Shown here in pieces: positions 52,882-62,750 of a stretch of 64,000 bases of DNA. The DNA is taken from assembly GCA_934277375.1 (NCBI GenBank), contig CAKQTZ010000005.1, positions 62,001-126,000 of the forward strand, in the 5' to 3' direction. A program made the translations under genes and the position numbers. The stretch's first letter is position 1, and each line of letters starts with the position of its first letter. The notes beneath the pieces are model-generated. The model saw only the letters and a list, made by a program, of their open reading frames with translations. It was not told where the DNA came from and did not search any database. Source of the DNA: an uncultured Coprococcus sp. GTDB taxonomy: Bacteria > Bacillota > Clostridia > Lachnospirales > Lachnospiraceae.

Positions 52882-53805
52882 ATGGCTTCAAAAAGAGATT
52901 ATTATGAAGTTCTCGGCGTATCAAAGACAGCCACAGACGCTGAGATAAAAAGAGCATATAGAACCCTGGCGAAGAAATACCACCCGGACACGAATCCTGG
53001 CGATGCGGCGGCTGCAGAGAAGTTTAAGGAGGCCTCTGAGGCCTACGCGGTACTGTCTGATGCCGAGAAGAGGAAGATGTATGATCAGTTTGGAATGGCT
53101 GCATTCGATGGCTCTGGCGGAGCTGCCGGTGGTGATCCATTCGGAGGCGGAGGCTTCCACTTTGAGGGTGGAGACTTCGGTGATATGTTTGGCGATATAT
53201 TTGGCTCATTCTTTGGCGGTGGTGGCCGCTCGCAGAGAGGCGGATTTGGCGGATTCGGTCAGGGAAGCTTCAATGCGCGGGGCAGAGATATGGAGGCAAG
53301 CGTCACAGTAGATTTTGATGATGCAGTATATGGCTGCGACAAGACGCTGTCGTTCAATGATGGACGTGGAGGAAGTTCCCAGTTCACTGTACACATTCCG
53401 GCGGGTATAGACAACGGCGGTGTGATAAGACTGGCTGGCAAGGGATATCCCGGAACCGGCAAGGGTCAGCCTGGAGATATGCTGCTGAAGGTCAATGTAA
53501 GAGACAAGGCAGGTTATGAGAGAAAGGGTCTGGATATATACACCACGGCTCTTGTGCCATTTGACACGGCAGTTCTCGGTGGGGAGATATTGGTCCACAC
53601 CATGTTCGGTGATGTGAAGTGTAAGATAGCACCGGGTACTCAGTCGGGCAGCAAGATAAGGCTTCGTGGCAAAGGTGTTCAGGCGAGGGGAGGCAATACC
53701 CATGGAGATCACTATGTGACCGTGAGAATTGCAGTTCCAAGGAATATTTCACCGGAGGCGAAGGATGCGCTTAAGAAGTTCACAGAGCTTGTGAACAAGG
53801 GCTGA
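52882..53805 (+). CDS. CbpA-type DnaJ co-chaperone
   Basis: A 307-residue class II J-protein. The J domain spans residues about 1-70 with HPD at 34-36. A Gly/Phe-rich linker (about 75-135) is followed by the two C-terminal substrate-binding barrels ('[18 protein letters not shown]', '[19 protein letters not shown]', '[18 protein letters not shown]'). The four CxxCxGxG zinc repeats of DnaJ proper are missing, which makes it CbpA/DjlB-like. It stimulates a DnaK ATPase and delivers clients. No dnaK, grpE or CIRCE element is adjacent. ATG 52882 follows GGGAGG. Confidence 0.94.
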   Translation: MASKRDYYEVLGVSKTATDAEIKRAYRTLAKKYHPDTNPGDAAAAEKFKEASEAYAVLSDAEKRKMYDQFGMAAFDGSGGAAGGDPFGGGGFHFEGGDFGDMFGDIFGSFFGGGGRSQRGGFGGFGQGSFNARGRDMEASVTVDFDDAVYGCDKTLSFNDGRGGSSQFTVHIPAGIDNGGVIRLAGKGYPGTGKGQPGDMLLKVNVRDKAGYERKGLDIYTTALVPFDTAVLGGEILVHTMFGDVKCKIAPGTQSGSKIRLRGKGVQARGGNTHGDHYVTVRIAVPRNISPEAKDALKKFTELVNKG

Positions 53806-53825
53806 TAATATTATGTTCACATAGA

Positions 53826-53870
53826 AACCAGGGCGGAAAGCTCACTTTATGAGCGGTCTGCCCTGGTTTT
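53826..53870 (+). terminator. Terminator after the DnaJ-like gene
   Basis: AACCAGGGC (53826-53834) pairs with GCCCTGGTT (53860-53868) and runs into TTTTC. An inner GCTC/GAGC pairing extends it. Confidence 0.9.
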
Positions 53871-53891
53871 CTCAGCTAAAGCGGTAGATTC

Positions 53892-53920
53892 TTGACTTTG
53901 CAGACAAAAATACATATAAA
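53892..53920 (+). promoter_or_regulatory. Promoter of the sce7726-like / GH31 / HAD cluster
   Basis: TTGACT (53892-53897), a 17-base spacer and TATAAA (53915-53920), 34 bases before the start at 53954. Confidence 0.68.
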
Positions 53921-53953
53921 GATTACTTCAAACAATTGATTTCAGGAGGGAAA

Positions 53954-54679
53954 ATGTTATTAGATAAAGATATACGAGAACCGCTGTTTGAATTTCTGGA
54001 GGAACGGTACGGAAAGGTACGTATCCTTGAGGAAAAGACAGTGGGCAACTCCCGTGCGGATGTCGTGATGGTCATTCCGGATAAAGTGGTCGGTATAGAG
54101 ATAAAAAGTGATGCGGATACATACACGCGGCTGGAGAGTCAGGTAGCAGACTATGATCTGTATTTTGACCAGAATATCGTGGTGGTGGGAAGTACACATG
54201 CAGGTCATGTGGCAGAGCATGTGCCGGACTACTGGGGGATCATATCTGTTGAAGAATATGATACAGGCAGCAAGCAGGATACAGGCAGCAAGTCAGATGC
54301 AGAAGGCCCAGAGGATGGGGTGTCAGACAAGCTGACTCACAAGATCGATTTCTATGTGGTAAGGGAAATGCAGCCAAATCCGAAGGCTGATTTACTGCGT
54401 ACGATCCGTGTACTGTGGAGACCGGAGCTTGCACATATTCAGGAGACTTACAGCCTTCCGATGTATAAGGGTAAGAGCAAGGATTTTGTGAGAACCCTCA
54501 TAGTTGACAGACTTCCGGCGGAGATCGTGCATCATGAGATAAGTGAGATCCTGTTCGAGAGGGATTATGCCGCCATGATCGAGCAGATACAGGAATTCAG
54601 AAAGGCACAGGCGGCAAAGCGCGGCAAGACGGTAAGGAAGAAGAAAAAGAGATACAGAAGAAAAAAGAGAGATGCATAG
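53954..54679 (+). CDS. sce7726-like PD-(D/E)XK family protein
   Basis: A 241-residue protein. ATG 53954 is chosen for AGGAGGG at 53944-53950; a TTG at 53936 would include that RBS. The N-terminal 100 residues have a restriction-endonuclease-like core ('GNSRADVVMVIPDKVVGIEIKSDADTYTRLESQVADYDLYFDQNIVVVG'), with Asp in 'RADVV' and Glu-x-Lys in 'GIEIKSD'. This matches sce7726/MmcB-type proteins. The rest is helical and ends in a very basic Lys/Arg tail. It might act on nucleic acid. It starts a run with GH31 and HAD genes that has no obvious functional link. Confidence 0.8.
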   Translation: MLLDKDIREPLFEFLEERYGKVRILEEKTVGNSRADVVMVIPDKVVGIEIKSDADTYTRLESQVADYDLYFDQNIVVVGSTHAGHVAEHVPDYWGIISVEEYDTGSKQDTGSKSDAEGPEDGVSDKLTHKIDFYVVREMQPNPKADLLRTIRVLWRPELAHIQETYSLPMYKGKSKDFVRTLIVDRLPAEIVHHEISEILFERDYAAMIEQIQEFRKAQAAKRGKTVRKKKKRYRRKKRDA

Positions 54680-54689
54680 AGGTGACAGC

Positions 54690-56678
54690 ATGATAAAGAA
54701 GTACACTTACGGAAAGCCTTTTCAGACAGAATCAGTAGTGGTAGATATCGCAGCAGAAAAAGGACAGCCAGATTACGGCAATATAGACTTAACAGCCGGA
54801 TTTTCGTATACATTTGGTCTTGAGGACAGTGATATAGTATACGGTCTCGGCGAGGCGAACAGAGGAATCAACAAGAGGGGCTACAAATACATAAGCAACA
54901 ACACAGACATTCCGCATCATCACGAGGATGTATACTCACTGTATGCATCACACAACTTTATCATAGTTTCGGGTGCGCAGACATTTGGCCTGTATTTTGA
55001 CTATCCATCCACGATCACATTTGATGTGGGATATACGAAGTGCGATCAGCTGCACATTTTCTGCGACAGCGCAGATCTGGATATCTATGTGATAACAGGT
55101 GACAGCCCATATGATATCACAAAGCAGTTCAGGAAGATGATCGGGAGAAGTTATATACCGCCAAAGTTCGCATTTGGATTTGGACAGAGCCGCTGGGGAT
55201 ACAAGACACCAGAGGACTTTGAGACGGTGGCGAGAAAATACAGGGAGAACCACATCCCGATCGATATGGTCTACATGGATATAGATTACATGGACAGCTA
55301 TAAGGATTTCACCATAAATGACGACTTTGGCGATTTTTCAGAGTATGTGGAGAATCTGAAAAAGGATAATATCCGTCTTATTCCAATCATCGATGCCGGT
55401 GTAAAGATCGAGAAAGGTTACGATGTGTATGAGGAGGGTGTGGCAAATAACTACTTCTGCAAGAGGGCAGATGGAAGTGATTTCGTTGCAGCGGTATGGC
55501 CTGGATATACACATTTCCCTGATGTGCTGAACCCTGAGGCGAGACGATGGTTCGGTGCAAAATACAAGATCCTCACGGATGCAGGTATAGAGGGCTTCTG
55601 GAATGACATGAATGAGCCGGCGATCTTCTTCACCCCGGAGGGCGTGAGCGAGCTGAAGGAAGCCATGAAGAAGTTCATTGATAAGGACGAGACTGTGGAC
55701 GATGTCTGGGGCATCTCGGGTAAGGCAGCAGGTGTTGCCAACAATCCGAAGGATTACGCATCTATGTATCACAATGTGGATGGGGAGATGGTGCGTCACG
55801 ACAAGGTCCACAACCTCTTTGGATATAACATGACAAGGGCAGCAGGCGAGGCGCTTCGCGAGATCTCACCGGATGAGAGACGACTTCTGTTCTCCAGATC
55901 GTCTTATATAGGAATGCATCGTTATGGCGGCGTCTGGATGGGCGACAACAAATCGTGGTGGTCACACATCCTGCTCAACATCAAGATGCTTCCGTCCATG
56001 AATATGTGCGGTTTCCTGTATACGGGAGCGGATCTCGGCGGATTTGGATGCGACACATCCAGAGACCTTCTTCTCAGATGGCTCGCACTCGGCGTGTTCA
56101 CTCCGCTCATGCGCGACCATTCTTGTGAGGGTACAAGAAATCAGGAGTGCTATCAGTTTGAGCATATAGAGGATTTCAGGAATGTGATCGGTGCCCGTTA
56201 CCGGTTGCTTCCATATATATACAGCGAGTACATGAAGGCTGCCTTGACGGACGACATGATGTTCAAGCCTCTGGCATTTGAATATCCGGATGACAGGATT
56301 GCGGCCCATGTTGAGGATCAGCTCATGCTGGGAAATGAGATCATGATCGCGCCGGTTTACACGCAGAATGCCATCGGAAGATATGTGTATCTGCCGGAGG
56401 ATATGATGCTTGTAAGGTTTACGGCAGATGGCTCAGTGGAGCAGACGGAGATGCCTGCGGGACATCACTTCGTGGAGGTTCCGGAAAATGAGGTCATCCT
56501 GTTTGTAAGAAACGGCAAATGTATACCTATCGTGGATGTGGCGGAGTGCGTTGCTGATATCGACAAGACTACAATGCAGCTGATCGGCTACAAGAACAGC
56601 AGTTATATGCTGTACGATGATGACGGTTATACCAGAGAGTATGATCTGGAGAAGAACAGTGCATTATTATTTAAATAA
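54690..56678 (+). CDS. GH31 alpha-glucosidase
   Basis: A 662-residue GH31 enzyme. ATG 54690 follows GAGGTG; an in-frame ATG at 54672 lies inside the previous gene. Features: N-terminal beta-sandwich ('GLGEANRGINKRGYKYISNN'), catalytic barrel with 'FAFGFGQSRWGYKT', the nucleophile Asp306 in 'GFWNDMNEPA', and 'LFSRSSYIGMHRYGGVWMGDNKSWWSHI' with the acid/base Asp. 'MRDHSCEGTRNQECYQF' is also typical. It releases glucose from alpha-linked oligosaccharides and is cytoplasmic with no signal peptide. The neighbouring HAD phosphatase gene is 12 bases downstream. Together with two GH13 enzymes it indicates alpha-glucan use. Confidence 0.95.
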   Translation: MIKKYTYGKPFQTESVVVDIAAEKGQPDYGNIDLTAGFSYTFGLEDSDIVYGLGEANRGINKRGYKYISNNTDIPHHHEDVYSLYASHNFIIVSGAQTFGLYFDYPSTITFDVGYTKCDQLHIFCDSADLDIYVITGDSPYDITKQFRKMIGRSYIPPKFAFGFGQSRWGYKTPEDFETVARKYRENHIPIDMVYMDIDYMDSYKDFTINDDFGDFSEYVENLKKDNIRLIPIIDAGVKIEKGYDVYEEGVANNYFCKRADGSDFVAAVWPGYTHFPDVLNPEARRWFGAKYKILTDAGIEGFWNDMNEPAIFFTPEGVSELKEAMKKFIDKDETVDDVWGISGKAAGVANNPKDYASMYHNVDGEMVRHDKVHNLFGYNMTRAAGEALREISPDERRLLFSRSSYIGMHRYGGVWMGDNKSWWSHILLNIKMLPSMNMCGFLYTGADLGGFGCDTSRDLLLRWLALGVFTPLMRDHSCEGTRNQECYQFEHIEDFRNVIGARYRLLPYIYSEYMKAALTDDMMFKPLAFEYPDDRIAAHVEDQLMLGNEIMIAPVYTQNAIGRYVYLPEDMMLVRFTADGSVEQTEMPAGHHFVEVPENEVILFVRNGKCIPIVDVAECVADIDKTTMQLIGYKNSSYMLYDDDGYTREYDLEKNSALLFK

Positions 56679-56690
56679 GGAAGAGAAGAC

Positions 56691-57494
56691 ATGAAGAACG
56701 TAAAATTAATAGCATCCGACATGGATCATACACTGCTTATGGAGAATGGAAAACTCCCGGATGGTTTCTTTGATTACATTGACAGGCTGGATGAGAAGGG
56801 GATTCGTTTTGTCGTAGCCAGCGGAAGACCGATGTACACCCTGAGGGACATGTTCGGAGACAAGATGGATAAGATGGTGGTCATCGGTGATAACGGTGCG
56901 GCTATCTCCAACTGCGGCAAGATCATATACAAGAGCCTGATGGATGTGGAAGAGTACCAGAGTATGATACGCTTTGTGGAGGAAGAGACAGATGGTATTG
57001 CTGTACTGTGTGCTTTATCCGGAGCATATGTCCTGAAAAAATACGAGAAGTATGCGAAGTTTTTCAAAGCATTTCTCAGCAATCTTGTGTTTGTTGATGA
57101 TATGAGAAGCCTTGACGTCGAGGCCAATAAGTTTACGATATTTGCTCCGGATAAGGATGCCGCTGTGAAGTACAAAGAGATCTATACGCCACGTTTTGGA
57201 GATAACTTCTCAGTCACTGTGGGCGGAAGAGAATGGATCGACATCATGAATAAAGGTATCAATAAGGGAATGGCCATGAGAAAGATCGGAGAACTTCTTG
57301 GTATCGATACCAGTGAGATGATGGCATTCGGAGACAACTTCAACGATGCGGAGATGCTGAAGACGGTATACTACAGCTATATCGTGGCAAATGCGCAGCC
57401 TGGCATGGAGAAGTTTGCAAGATTCCAGGCCCCATCCAATGAGGAGCGTGGAGTGCTCCAGGTTATGGAGCAGGTGCTGGCAGCCAACTTGTAG
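56691..57494 (+). CDS. Cof-type HAD hydrolase
   Basis: A 267-residue HAD-IIB (Cof) phosphatase. Motif I is 'ASDMDHTLL' with both aspartates, motif II is 'VVASGRPMYTL', and motif III/IV are 'NKGMAMRKIGELLGID' and 'MMAFGDNFNDAEML'. The final residues 'YIVANAQPGMEKFA' are typical of Cof proteins. Substrates of this class are mainly sugar phosphates and nucleotides. The gene is probably co-transcribed with the GH31 gene and may dephosphorylate a hexose phosphate. ATG 56691 follows AGGAAGAG. Confidence 0.93.
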   Translation: MKNVKLIASDMDHTLLMENGKLPDGFFDYIDRLDEKGIRFVVASGRPMYTLRDMFGDKMDKMVVIGDNGAAISNCGKIIYKSLMDVEEYQSMIRFVEEETDGIAVLCALSGAYVLKKYEKYAKFFKAFLSNLVFVDDMRSLDVEANKFTIFAPDKDAAVKYKEIYTPRFGDNFSVTVGGREWIDIMNKGINKGMAMRKIGELLGIDTSEMMAFGDNFNDAEMLKTVYYSYIVANAQPGMEKFARFQAPSNEERGVLQVMEQVLAANL

Positions 57495-57533
57495 GCGGAG
57501 TATAGAAACAGTCATAAATAACGGATAGAAATC

Positions 57534-57571
57534 AAAGGCTCAGTCTCTTATTAACAGGGGCAGGGCCTTTT
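57534..57571 (+). terminator. Weak terminator after the HAD gene
   Basis: AAAGGCTC and GGGCCTTT pair at seven of eight positions around a 21-base loop and lead into T/A-rich sequence. Confidence 0.5.
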
Positions 57572-57641
57572 AGTATATTGATAATGTAAGCAGTGACAAC
57601 TAAATCTTAATATTAAACGTAATAAGATTGTAAGATGTGGA

Positions 57642-57651
57642 TGTTAGAATA
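57642..57651 (+). promoter_or_regulatory. Extended -10 promoter of the ABC/two-component module
   Basis: TGTTAGAATA, 68 bases before the ABC ATPase ATG. No good -35 is found at 16-18 bases. It is the fourth copy of this box in the window. Confidence 0.55.
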
Positions 57652-57718
57652 AAATCATCAAATAGATCAGACAAAGAAATGACAGAAAATGAAATAGAAA
57701 TGAAAAGGAAGAGGTATC

Positions 57719-58426
57719 ATGAATATATTATCAACCCACAATCTTACAAAGACATACGGAACAGGAGACAATGTTGTGCATGCGCTTACAGATGTATCAC
57801 TTGATGTTGAAGAGGGGAAATTTGTATCTATCATAGGCAGTTCGGGAAGTGGAAAGTCAACTCTTCTAAATCTCTTAGGAGGTCTCGACAGGCCCACATC
57901 GGGGGATGTTATACTGGACGGCAAAGCTATTTTTGAAATGGACGATGAGGCACTTACAATATTCAGAAGACGAAAGATAGGATTTGTTTTTCAGAATTAC
58001 AATCTGGTGCCAATATTAAATGTGTACGAGAATATAGTGCTTCCGATCGAGCTGGATGGAACGAAGATAGACACTGCGTATGTAGATAAAATTATGGAAG
58101 TGCTCGGCTTATCGGAAAAGAAATTTTCCATGCCTAACCAGCTGTCAGGAGGCCAGCAGCAGAGGGTTGCGATAGCCAGAGCGCTGGCAGCAAAACCTTC
58201 TATCATATTGGCTGATGAGCCGACAGGCAATCTGGACAGCAAGACCAGCATGGATGTCATTGCACTGTTAAAGCTGACTGGTAAAGAGTTTGCACAGACG
58301 ATAGTGATGATCACTCATAATGAAGAGATAGCAACCATGGCAGACCAGATGATCCGGATCGAAGATGGCAGGATCTTCTCAGCAGGAGTACCAGATGGGG
58401 CAAATGGGGGTGAGAAGGATGCTTAG
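57719..58426 (+). CDS. ABC transporter ATP-binding protein (MacB/BceA-like)
   Basis: A 235-residue ABC ATPase. Walker A is 'GSSGSGKSTLLNLLGG', with 'FQNYNLVPILNVYENIVLP' (Q loop), the signature 'LSGGQQQRVAIARAL', Walker B 'SIILADEPTGNLD' and the H loop 'IVMITHNEEIA'. It belongs to the FtsE/LolD/MacB class that powers mechanotransmission permeases. ATG 57719 follows AGGAAGAGG. It overlaps the permease gene by eight bases. The module continues with a response regulator and a histidine kinase, the usual layout for antimicrobial-peptide detoxification and sensing. Confidence 0.95.
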   Translation: MNILSTHNLTKTYGTGDNVVHALTDVSLDVEEGKFVSIIGSSGSGKSTLLNLLGGLDRPTSGDVILDGKAIFEMDDEALTIFRRRKIGFVFQNYNLVPILNVYENIVLPIELDGTKIDTAYVDKIMEVLGLSEKKFSMPNQLSGGQQQRVAIARALAAKPSIILADEPTGNLDSKTSMDVIALLKLTGKEFAQTIVMITHNEEIATMADQMIRIEDGRIFSAGVPDGANGGEKDA

Positions 58427-60902
58427 AAACAATAACCAGGCGGCGGTGAGCAGGATATATCATCGAATGTTAAAGCTGAATAAAGTGCGAAATGTAATTG
58501 TTATTCTGGCGATCGTTCTCACAACATTTATGTTCACGGCTGTATTTACATTGGGATTTTCCGTAGCTAAAAATCTTAACCAGATGCAGCTCAGACTTCA
58601 GGGAACAAGATCTTCTATATATATGGAGCATCCATCTGAAGGTCAGATAAATGATATAAAGTCCTGTCCGTCACTTCTTGCGGCGGGAATACAGATCGAT
58701 GCACAGACGGTAAGCACGGAGTCAGGCAAGTACAGTTATCTGCTTCAATATTATGATGACACGGAATTTAATGAGAATCTGAAACCTGCCATAACCGATG
58801 TAAATGGCAGTTATCCGAAGGACGAGAATGAGATAATGCTCACAAAGCAGATACTTGACAATATGGGTATCACGTCGCCAAAGGTAGGTCAGAACGTTAC
58901 TTTGGTTATGGATGGTGAGAGGAAAAATTTTGTGCTCTCAGGCTGGTACACAGGATTTGCCAAGAGCAGCGTATGCCTGGTGTCAAAGAAATATGTGGAT
59001 TCCCAGGGAATAGATATGCAGAAAGATGGACGTGTCAGTATCTCCGCAAAGGAGGGCAAGGGTGATAAACTCCAGGATGAACTTGAGAAAAATGTTACTT
59101 TGAGGCAGGACCAGAAGTTTGACGTGAAATATGATGTTCAGTCTGAAAATGGTTCAAACCGTGTTTTTATAGCTATAAGTATAGGCATTATAGCTCTTAT
59201 GATACTCCTTAGTGGATATCTTCTTATATATAATGTAATGTATATATCTGTTACAAAGGATATAAGATTCTATGGAATGTTGAAGACCATCGGAGCCACG
59301 ATGTCCCAGATACAGAAGATAGTGAAAAAACAGGCACTATATCTGGCTTGTATAGGAATTCCGATAGGTGTACTCCTTGGAACAGCGGTGTCATTTGGTG
59401 TTGTTCCTCTTGCTATGAACATGCTGTCGATAGACAGGGAAGCTGCACTTTCATCGGCGGTCAGTTTCAATCCGGGAATATATGCATTCTCCGTGGTATT
59501 TGCATTTGCAACTGTATTTATAAGTGCAAGGAAACCGGCAAAATATGCCGGGAAGATATCTGCAATCGATGCTATGAAATATGCTGGGAATATATCGGGA
59601 ACAAGATATAAGTCCACCAGTGGAGGAAGGCCCCGGAAGATGGCATGGAGGAATGTGTTTCGTGAAAAGAAGAGAAGTATTCTTGTGTTCGCATCGATAT
59701 TCATGGGTTCAGTTACATTTCTGTGTGTGAATACATTTATATCATGCATGGATGCGGACAGTTATATAGAGCACTATCTTCACAATGATTATGTGCTATA
59801 TAGCGACGGAGAATCAGACAACTCTAAGCCTCAGGCGACCATGGCAGACATCGCGGATCAGATGCGAAGCATTCCGGGTATGGGTACTGTAGAGGCGAAC
59901 AGAAGTGCAAAGGTAAGACTGCCATTTGACGCTGAACTTTATGCACCGTTTATTGAGACCGAGGATGACCCGGAATCTCTTGCGACATTTTATGAGACAA
60001 CGACCAACAGTGAGGCACAGTATGGGGCACCGCTGATATCGGTCAATTCAGATATGATAAAGCTCTATAACAAAACTGCCAGACAGAAGATTGATATAGA
60101 TGCATTCGAAAAAGGAGAGGTATGTCTGATAGGTTATGTAGATTCCATATCAGCGTCGGAGCGGATGACGGATAAGACTCTGACACTTGTAAATGACCAG
60201 ACGGGCAGGAAGAGACAGATCTCAGTCGGTGCAGCCATGATGAGAACAGAGCAGTCAGCAATCACCGCCGGATATTACTGGACACTTGGTGGAGCTCCGG
60301 AGGCGATATTTGTGAGTGATGCGGTGATGGATGATCTGTTCCCGGATGCGGAGATCTCATGCATCATTGCTGATGCGGAGAAAGGAAAAGAATCAGAAGT
60401 GACACCATATGTACAGCGCATCGTAAAGGAAAATCCAGTCATAGCCGGGAGTGATATCAAGTCGGTGGAGGGCTCGGAATTCAAGAAGTCTATGCTGTCG
60501 CTTGAGGTGATAGGCGGTGGAATGTCGATCATATTGATACTTATCGGAGTGGTGAATTATATCAATGTTATGATCACCGGTGTATATACGAGAAAACTGG
60601 AACTGGCAGTGCTTGAGAGCGTTGGAATGACAAAGAGGCAGATACGTAATATGCTTATGTACGAGGGCATGTTTTATGGTATTATAACAACAGTACTTAT
60701 TGTGACGCTTGGAAGCCTTATGATGTATGGAGCTGGCCGGCTAAGTGTGAATATAGCCGATTATGCAGTATTTTATTATCCGTATGCACTTGTTGCCGGA
60801 GTCGTTGTTGTGCTGTTTGCTATATGCATTGTGGTTCCGGCGATGGTGTTCAGACTTGTGACAAAAGATACGGTGACAAGCCGGCTGAGAGAAGCATCAT
60901 AG
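58419..60902 (+). CDS. Large ABC transporter permease with two FtsX domains
   Basis: An 827-residue permease. ATG 58419, overlapping the ATPase stop, is preferred (GGGGGTGAG just before); GTG 58410 is possible. The N-terminal half has a TM near residue 25-48, an extracellular domain of about 200 residues and three TMs ('VFIAISIGIIALMILLSGYLLIYNVMYI', 'FYGMLKTIGATMSQIQKIV', 'LYLACIGIPIGVLLGTAVSF'). A cytoplasmic link leads to a second unit: 'MAWRNVFREKKRSILVFASIFMG', another roughly 250-residue extracellular domain, and three final TMs containing 'LAVLESVGMTKRQIRNML'. This is the duplicated FtsX layout with eight TMs, not the ten-TM BceB form. It probably exports or ejects peptides from the membrane. 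Confidence 0.92.
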   Translation: MLRNNNQAAVSRIYHRMLKLNKVRNVIVILAIVLTTFMFTAVFTLGFSVAKNLNQMQLRLQGTRSSIYMEHPSEGQINDIKSCPSLLAAGIQIDAQTVSTESGKYSYLLQYYDDTEFNENLKPAITDVNGSYPKDENEIMLTKQILDNMGITSPKVGQNVTLVMDGERKNFVLSGWYTGFAKSSVCLVSKKYVDSQGIDMQKDGRVSISAKEGKGDKLQDELEKNVTLRQDQKFDVKYDVQSENGSNRVFIAISIGIIALMILLSGYLLIYNVMYISVTKDIRFYGMLKTIGATMSQIQKIVKKQALYLACIGIPIGVLLGTAVSFGVVPLAMNMLSIDREAALSSAVSFNPGIYAFSVVFAFATVFISARKPAKYAGKISAIDAMKYAGNISGTRYKSTSGGRPRKMAWRNVFREKKRSILVFASIFMGSVTFLCVNTFISCMDADSYIEHYLHNDYVLYSDGESDNSKPQATMADIADQMRSIPGMGTVEANRSAKVRLPFDAELYAPFIETEDDPESLATFYETTTNSEAQYGAPLISVNSDMIKLYNKTARQKIDIDAFEKGEVCLIGYVDSISASERMTDKTLTLVNDQTGRKRQISVGAAMMRTEQSAITAGYYWTLGGAPEAIFVSDAVMDDLFPDAEISCIIADAEKGKESEVTPYVQRIVKENPVIAGSDIKSVEGSEFKKSMLSLEVIGGGMSIILILIGVVNYINVMITGVYTRKLELAVLESVGMTKRQIRNMLMYEGMFYGIITTVLIVTLGSLMMYGAGRLSVNIADYAVFYYPYALVAGVVVVLFAICIVVPAMVFRLVTKDTVTSRLREAS

Positions 60903-60966
60903 ATATTTGGCAGACCGGGAGTCATGCAAATGATATGGAATCAGTATGTAATTGATAGGAGAAAGT

Positions 60967-61653
60967 ATGAAACGTATTTTGGTCGTGGAGGATGATGTGA
61001 TCATATGTGGAGGTGTAAAGCTATTCCTTGAAAAGAGGGGATACGAAGTTGAAACTGCGTACTCATGCAAGGAGGCGGATGGCTGTCTGGAACATGGCTT
61101 CGATCTGATATTGCTTGACAGAAACCTTCCCGATGGCAGGGGCCTTGACTATTGCAGAGAACTGAGAAAAAGTACAAAGGTGCCGATCATCTTCCTCACG
61201 GCAAGAGATACGGAGGCTGATATGATAGAGGGGTTCCGGGCCGGCTGCGATGACTATATAGCGAAGCCGTTTTCCGTGGAACTTCTGTATCAGCGGATAG
61301 AGGCAGTCCTTCGAAGAAGTGAAAATGTACCGGATGGGGGAATGCGCGAACGTTTTCATTATGGGGATATGAGTGTTGACTTTGAGCGGATGCAGGTGTA
61401 CATATCGGATGAACCGATAAAGCTGTCCGTTACGGAATACAGGATACTCGAACTGCTGATAAAAAATAAGGGGCGCGTTCTCACAAGGGATATGATCATA
61501 CAGAAGATTTGGGATGACAATGAAAATTATGTGGATGAGAACACGCTGAATGTGCATATCAGAAGACTGCGGCAGAAGATAGAAAATGATGCCGGCAATC
61601 CGGAGTACGTGATCACGGTGTTTGGAATTGGATATACATTCGGCGAGACATAG
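60967..61653 (+). CDS. OmpR-family response regulator
   Basis: A 228-residue regulator. ATG 60967 is chosen for AGGAG at 60956-60960; an in-frame TTG at 60952 is upstream of the RBS. The receiver domain has the acidic pair Asp9/Asp10, the phospho-acceptor Asp51 ('LILLDRNLPDG') and Lys100 ('DDYIAKPF'). The winged-helix effector domain has 'LSVTEYRILELLIKNKGRVLTRDMIIQKIWD' and 'VDENTLNVHIRRLRQKIE'. It should regulate the adjacent ABC genes in response to the downstream kinase. Confidence 0.95.
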   Translation: MKRILVVEDDVIICGGVKLFLEKRGYEVETAYSCKEADGCLEHGFDLILLDRNLPDGRGLDYCRELRKSTKVPIIFLTARDTEADMIEGFRAGCDDYIAKPFSVELLYQRIEAVLRRSENVPDGGMRERFHYGDMSVDFERMQVYISDEPIKLSVTEYRILELLIKNKGRVLTRDMIIQKIWDDNENYVDENTLNVHIRRLRQKIENDAGNPEYVITVFGIGYTFGET

Positions 61654-61677
61654 GCAGGGGCAGATAGCAGAGATAAT

Positions 61678-62715
61678 ATGGATAAATATATTGAAAACTA
61701 TGGTAGATATAAGAAGAGAGTGAGGATGCTGTATGTATGCTCACTTCTTTTGTTTGTGTTTTTAGCAGTATTCGAGTATGTGTATTCAGGGAAAATACTT
61801 GCGGCCATAGGCGCGCTGGGGTGTGGTGCAGTTATGTTTGTTGTTATAAGGTTGCTGCAGAAGGCGGATGATGACTTTATTTCGGAGGTCGTGGCAGCTA
61901 TGTCGGATCTTCTGGACAATCTCTCTGAGCTGAAACGGCAGCAGGTATTTCCGGAAAATGAGGACTCACTGGTATCAAGGCTGCAGAGCAAGGTTGACAA
62001 GATAATCGATGCACTGAAACTTCAGAATTCCAGAGAGAGGCTGGAGCATGAGAATATTAAGGGGCTGGTATCGGATATTTCCCATCAACTGAAGACGCCG
62101 ATATCGAACCTGAGGATGTACACGGATTTTCTGAAAAATCCGGATATAAGTGATGATGAGCGTACTAGGTACTTGCAAGTCCTTGAACTGGCGGTGGATC
62201 GCTTGTCATTTCTCTCGGAGAGTATGATAAAGGTATCCAGACTGGAAAGCGGACTTATCAATCTCGATGTGAAAAGCCAGAGTATAAATGACACTGTGCT
62301 GCAGGCAGTGAAAGATGTATATGTGAGTGCGAAAAATGCCGGTATAACTATCAGATATGATGAACAGGTGAAATGTGATATACAGCATGACAGAAGATGG
62401 ACTGCGGAAGCGTGTTTCAATCTTTTGGATAATGCGATAAAATATGGGAAAAATGGAAATGAGATAGTCCTGTCGGTCAGAAAACTAGGGCTCACGGTTG
62501 AGGTCAGTGTGACAGATGAGAATGAACCAATAGGCGAGGATGAGCGTACACATATATTTGAGAGGTTTTACCGTGGCAGAAATTCCGGTGACAAGGATGG
62601 TGTTGGAATAGGCCTTTATCTGTCAAGGGAGATCATAGAAAAACAGGGCGGAATGTTAAGCGTTATTCCCCAAAAGGACGGTAACAAGTTCGTGATCGTG
62701 CTGCAGAGCCGATGA
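61678..62715 (+). CDS. Intramembrane-sensing histidine kinase (BceS-like)
   Basis: A 345-residue kinase. Two TM helices (about 16-36 and 39-60) are joined by only a few residues ('YVYSGK'), so no extracellular sensor domain exists. A coiled linker leads to the HisKA domain with His136 ('VSDISHQLKTPISNL') and the HATPase domain with N box 'NLLDNAIKYG', 'FERFYRGRN' and G box 'DGVGIGLYLSREI'. Such kinases sense through their ABC transporter partner, encoded just upstream, usually in response to peptide antibiotics. ATG 61678 has only a weak RBS and lies 24 bases after the regulator gene. Confidence 0.94.
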   Translation: MDKYIENYGRYKKRVRMLYVCSLLLFVFLAVFEYVYSGKILAAIGALGCGAVMFVVIRLLQKADDDFISEVVAAMSDLLDNLSELKRQQVFPENEDSLVSRLQSKVDKIIDALKLQNSRERLEHENIKGLVSDISHQLKTPISNLRMYTDFLKNPDISDDERTRYLQVLELAVDRLSFLSESMIKVSRLESGLINLDVKSQSINDTVLQAVKDVYVSAKNAGITIRYDEQVKCDIQHDRRWTAEACFNLLDNAIKYGKNGNEIVLSVRKLGLTVEVSVTDENEPIGEDERTHIFERFYRGRNSGDKDGVGIGLYLSREIIEKQGGMLSVIPQKDGNKFVIVLQSR

Positions 62716-62750
62716 ATGGAATAATGGTATGATTATTTATAGGAGTACAT

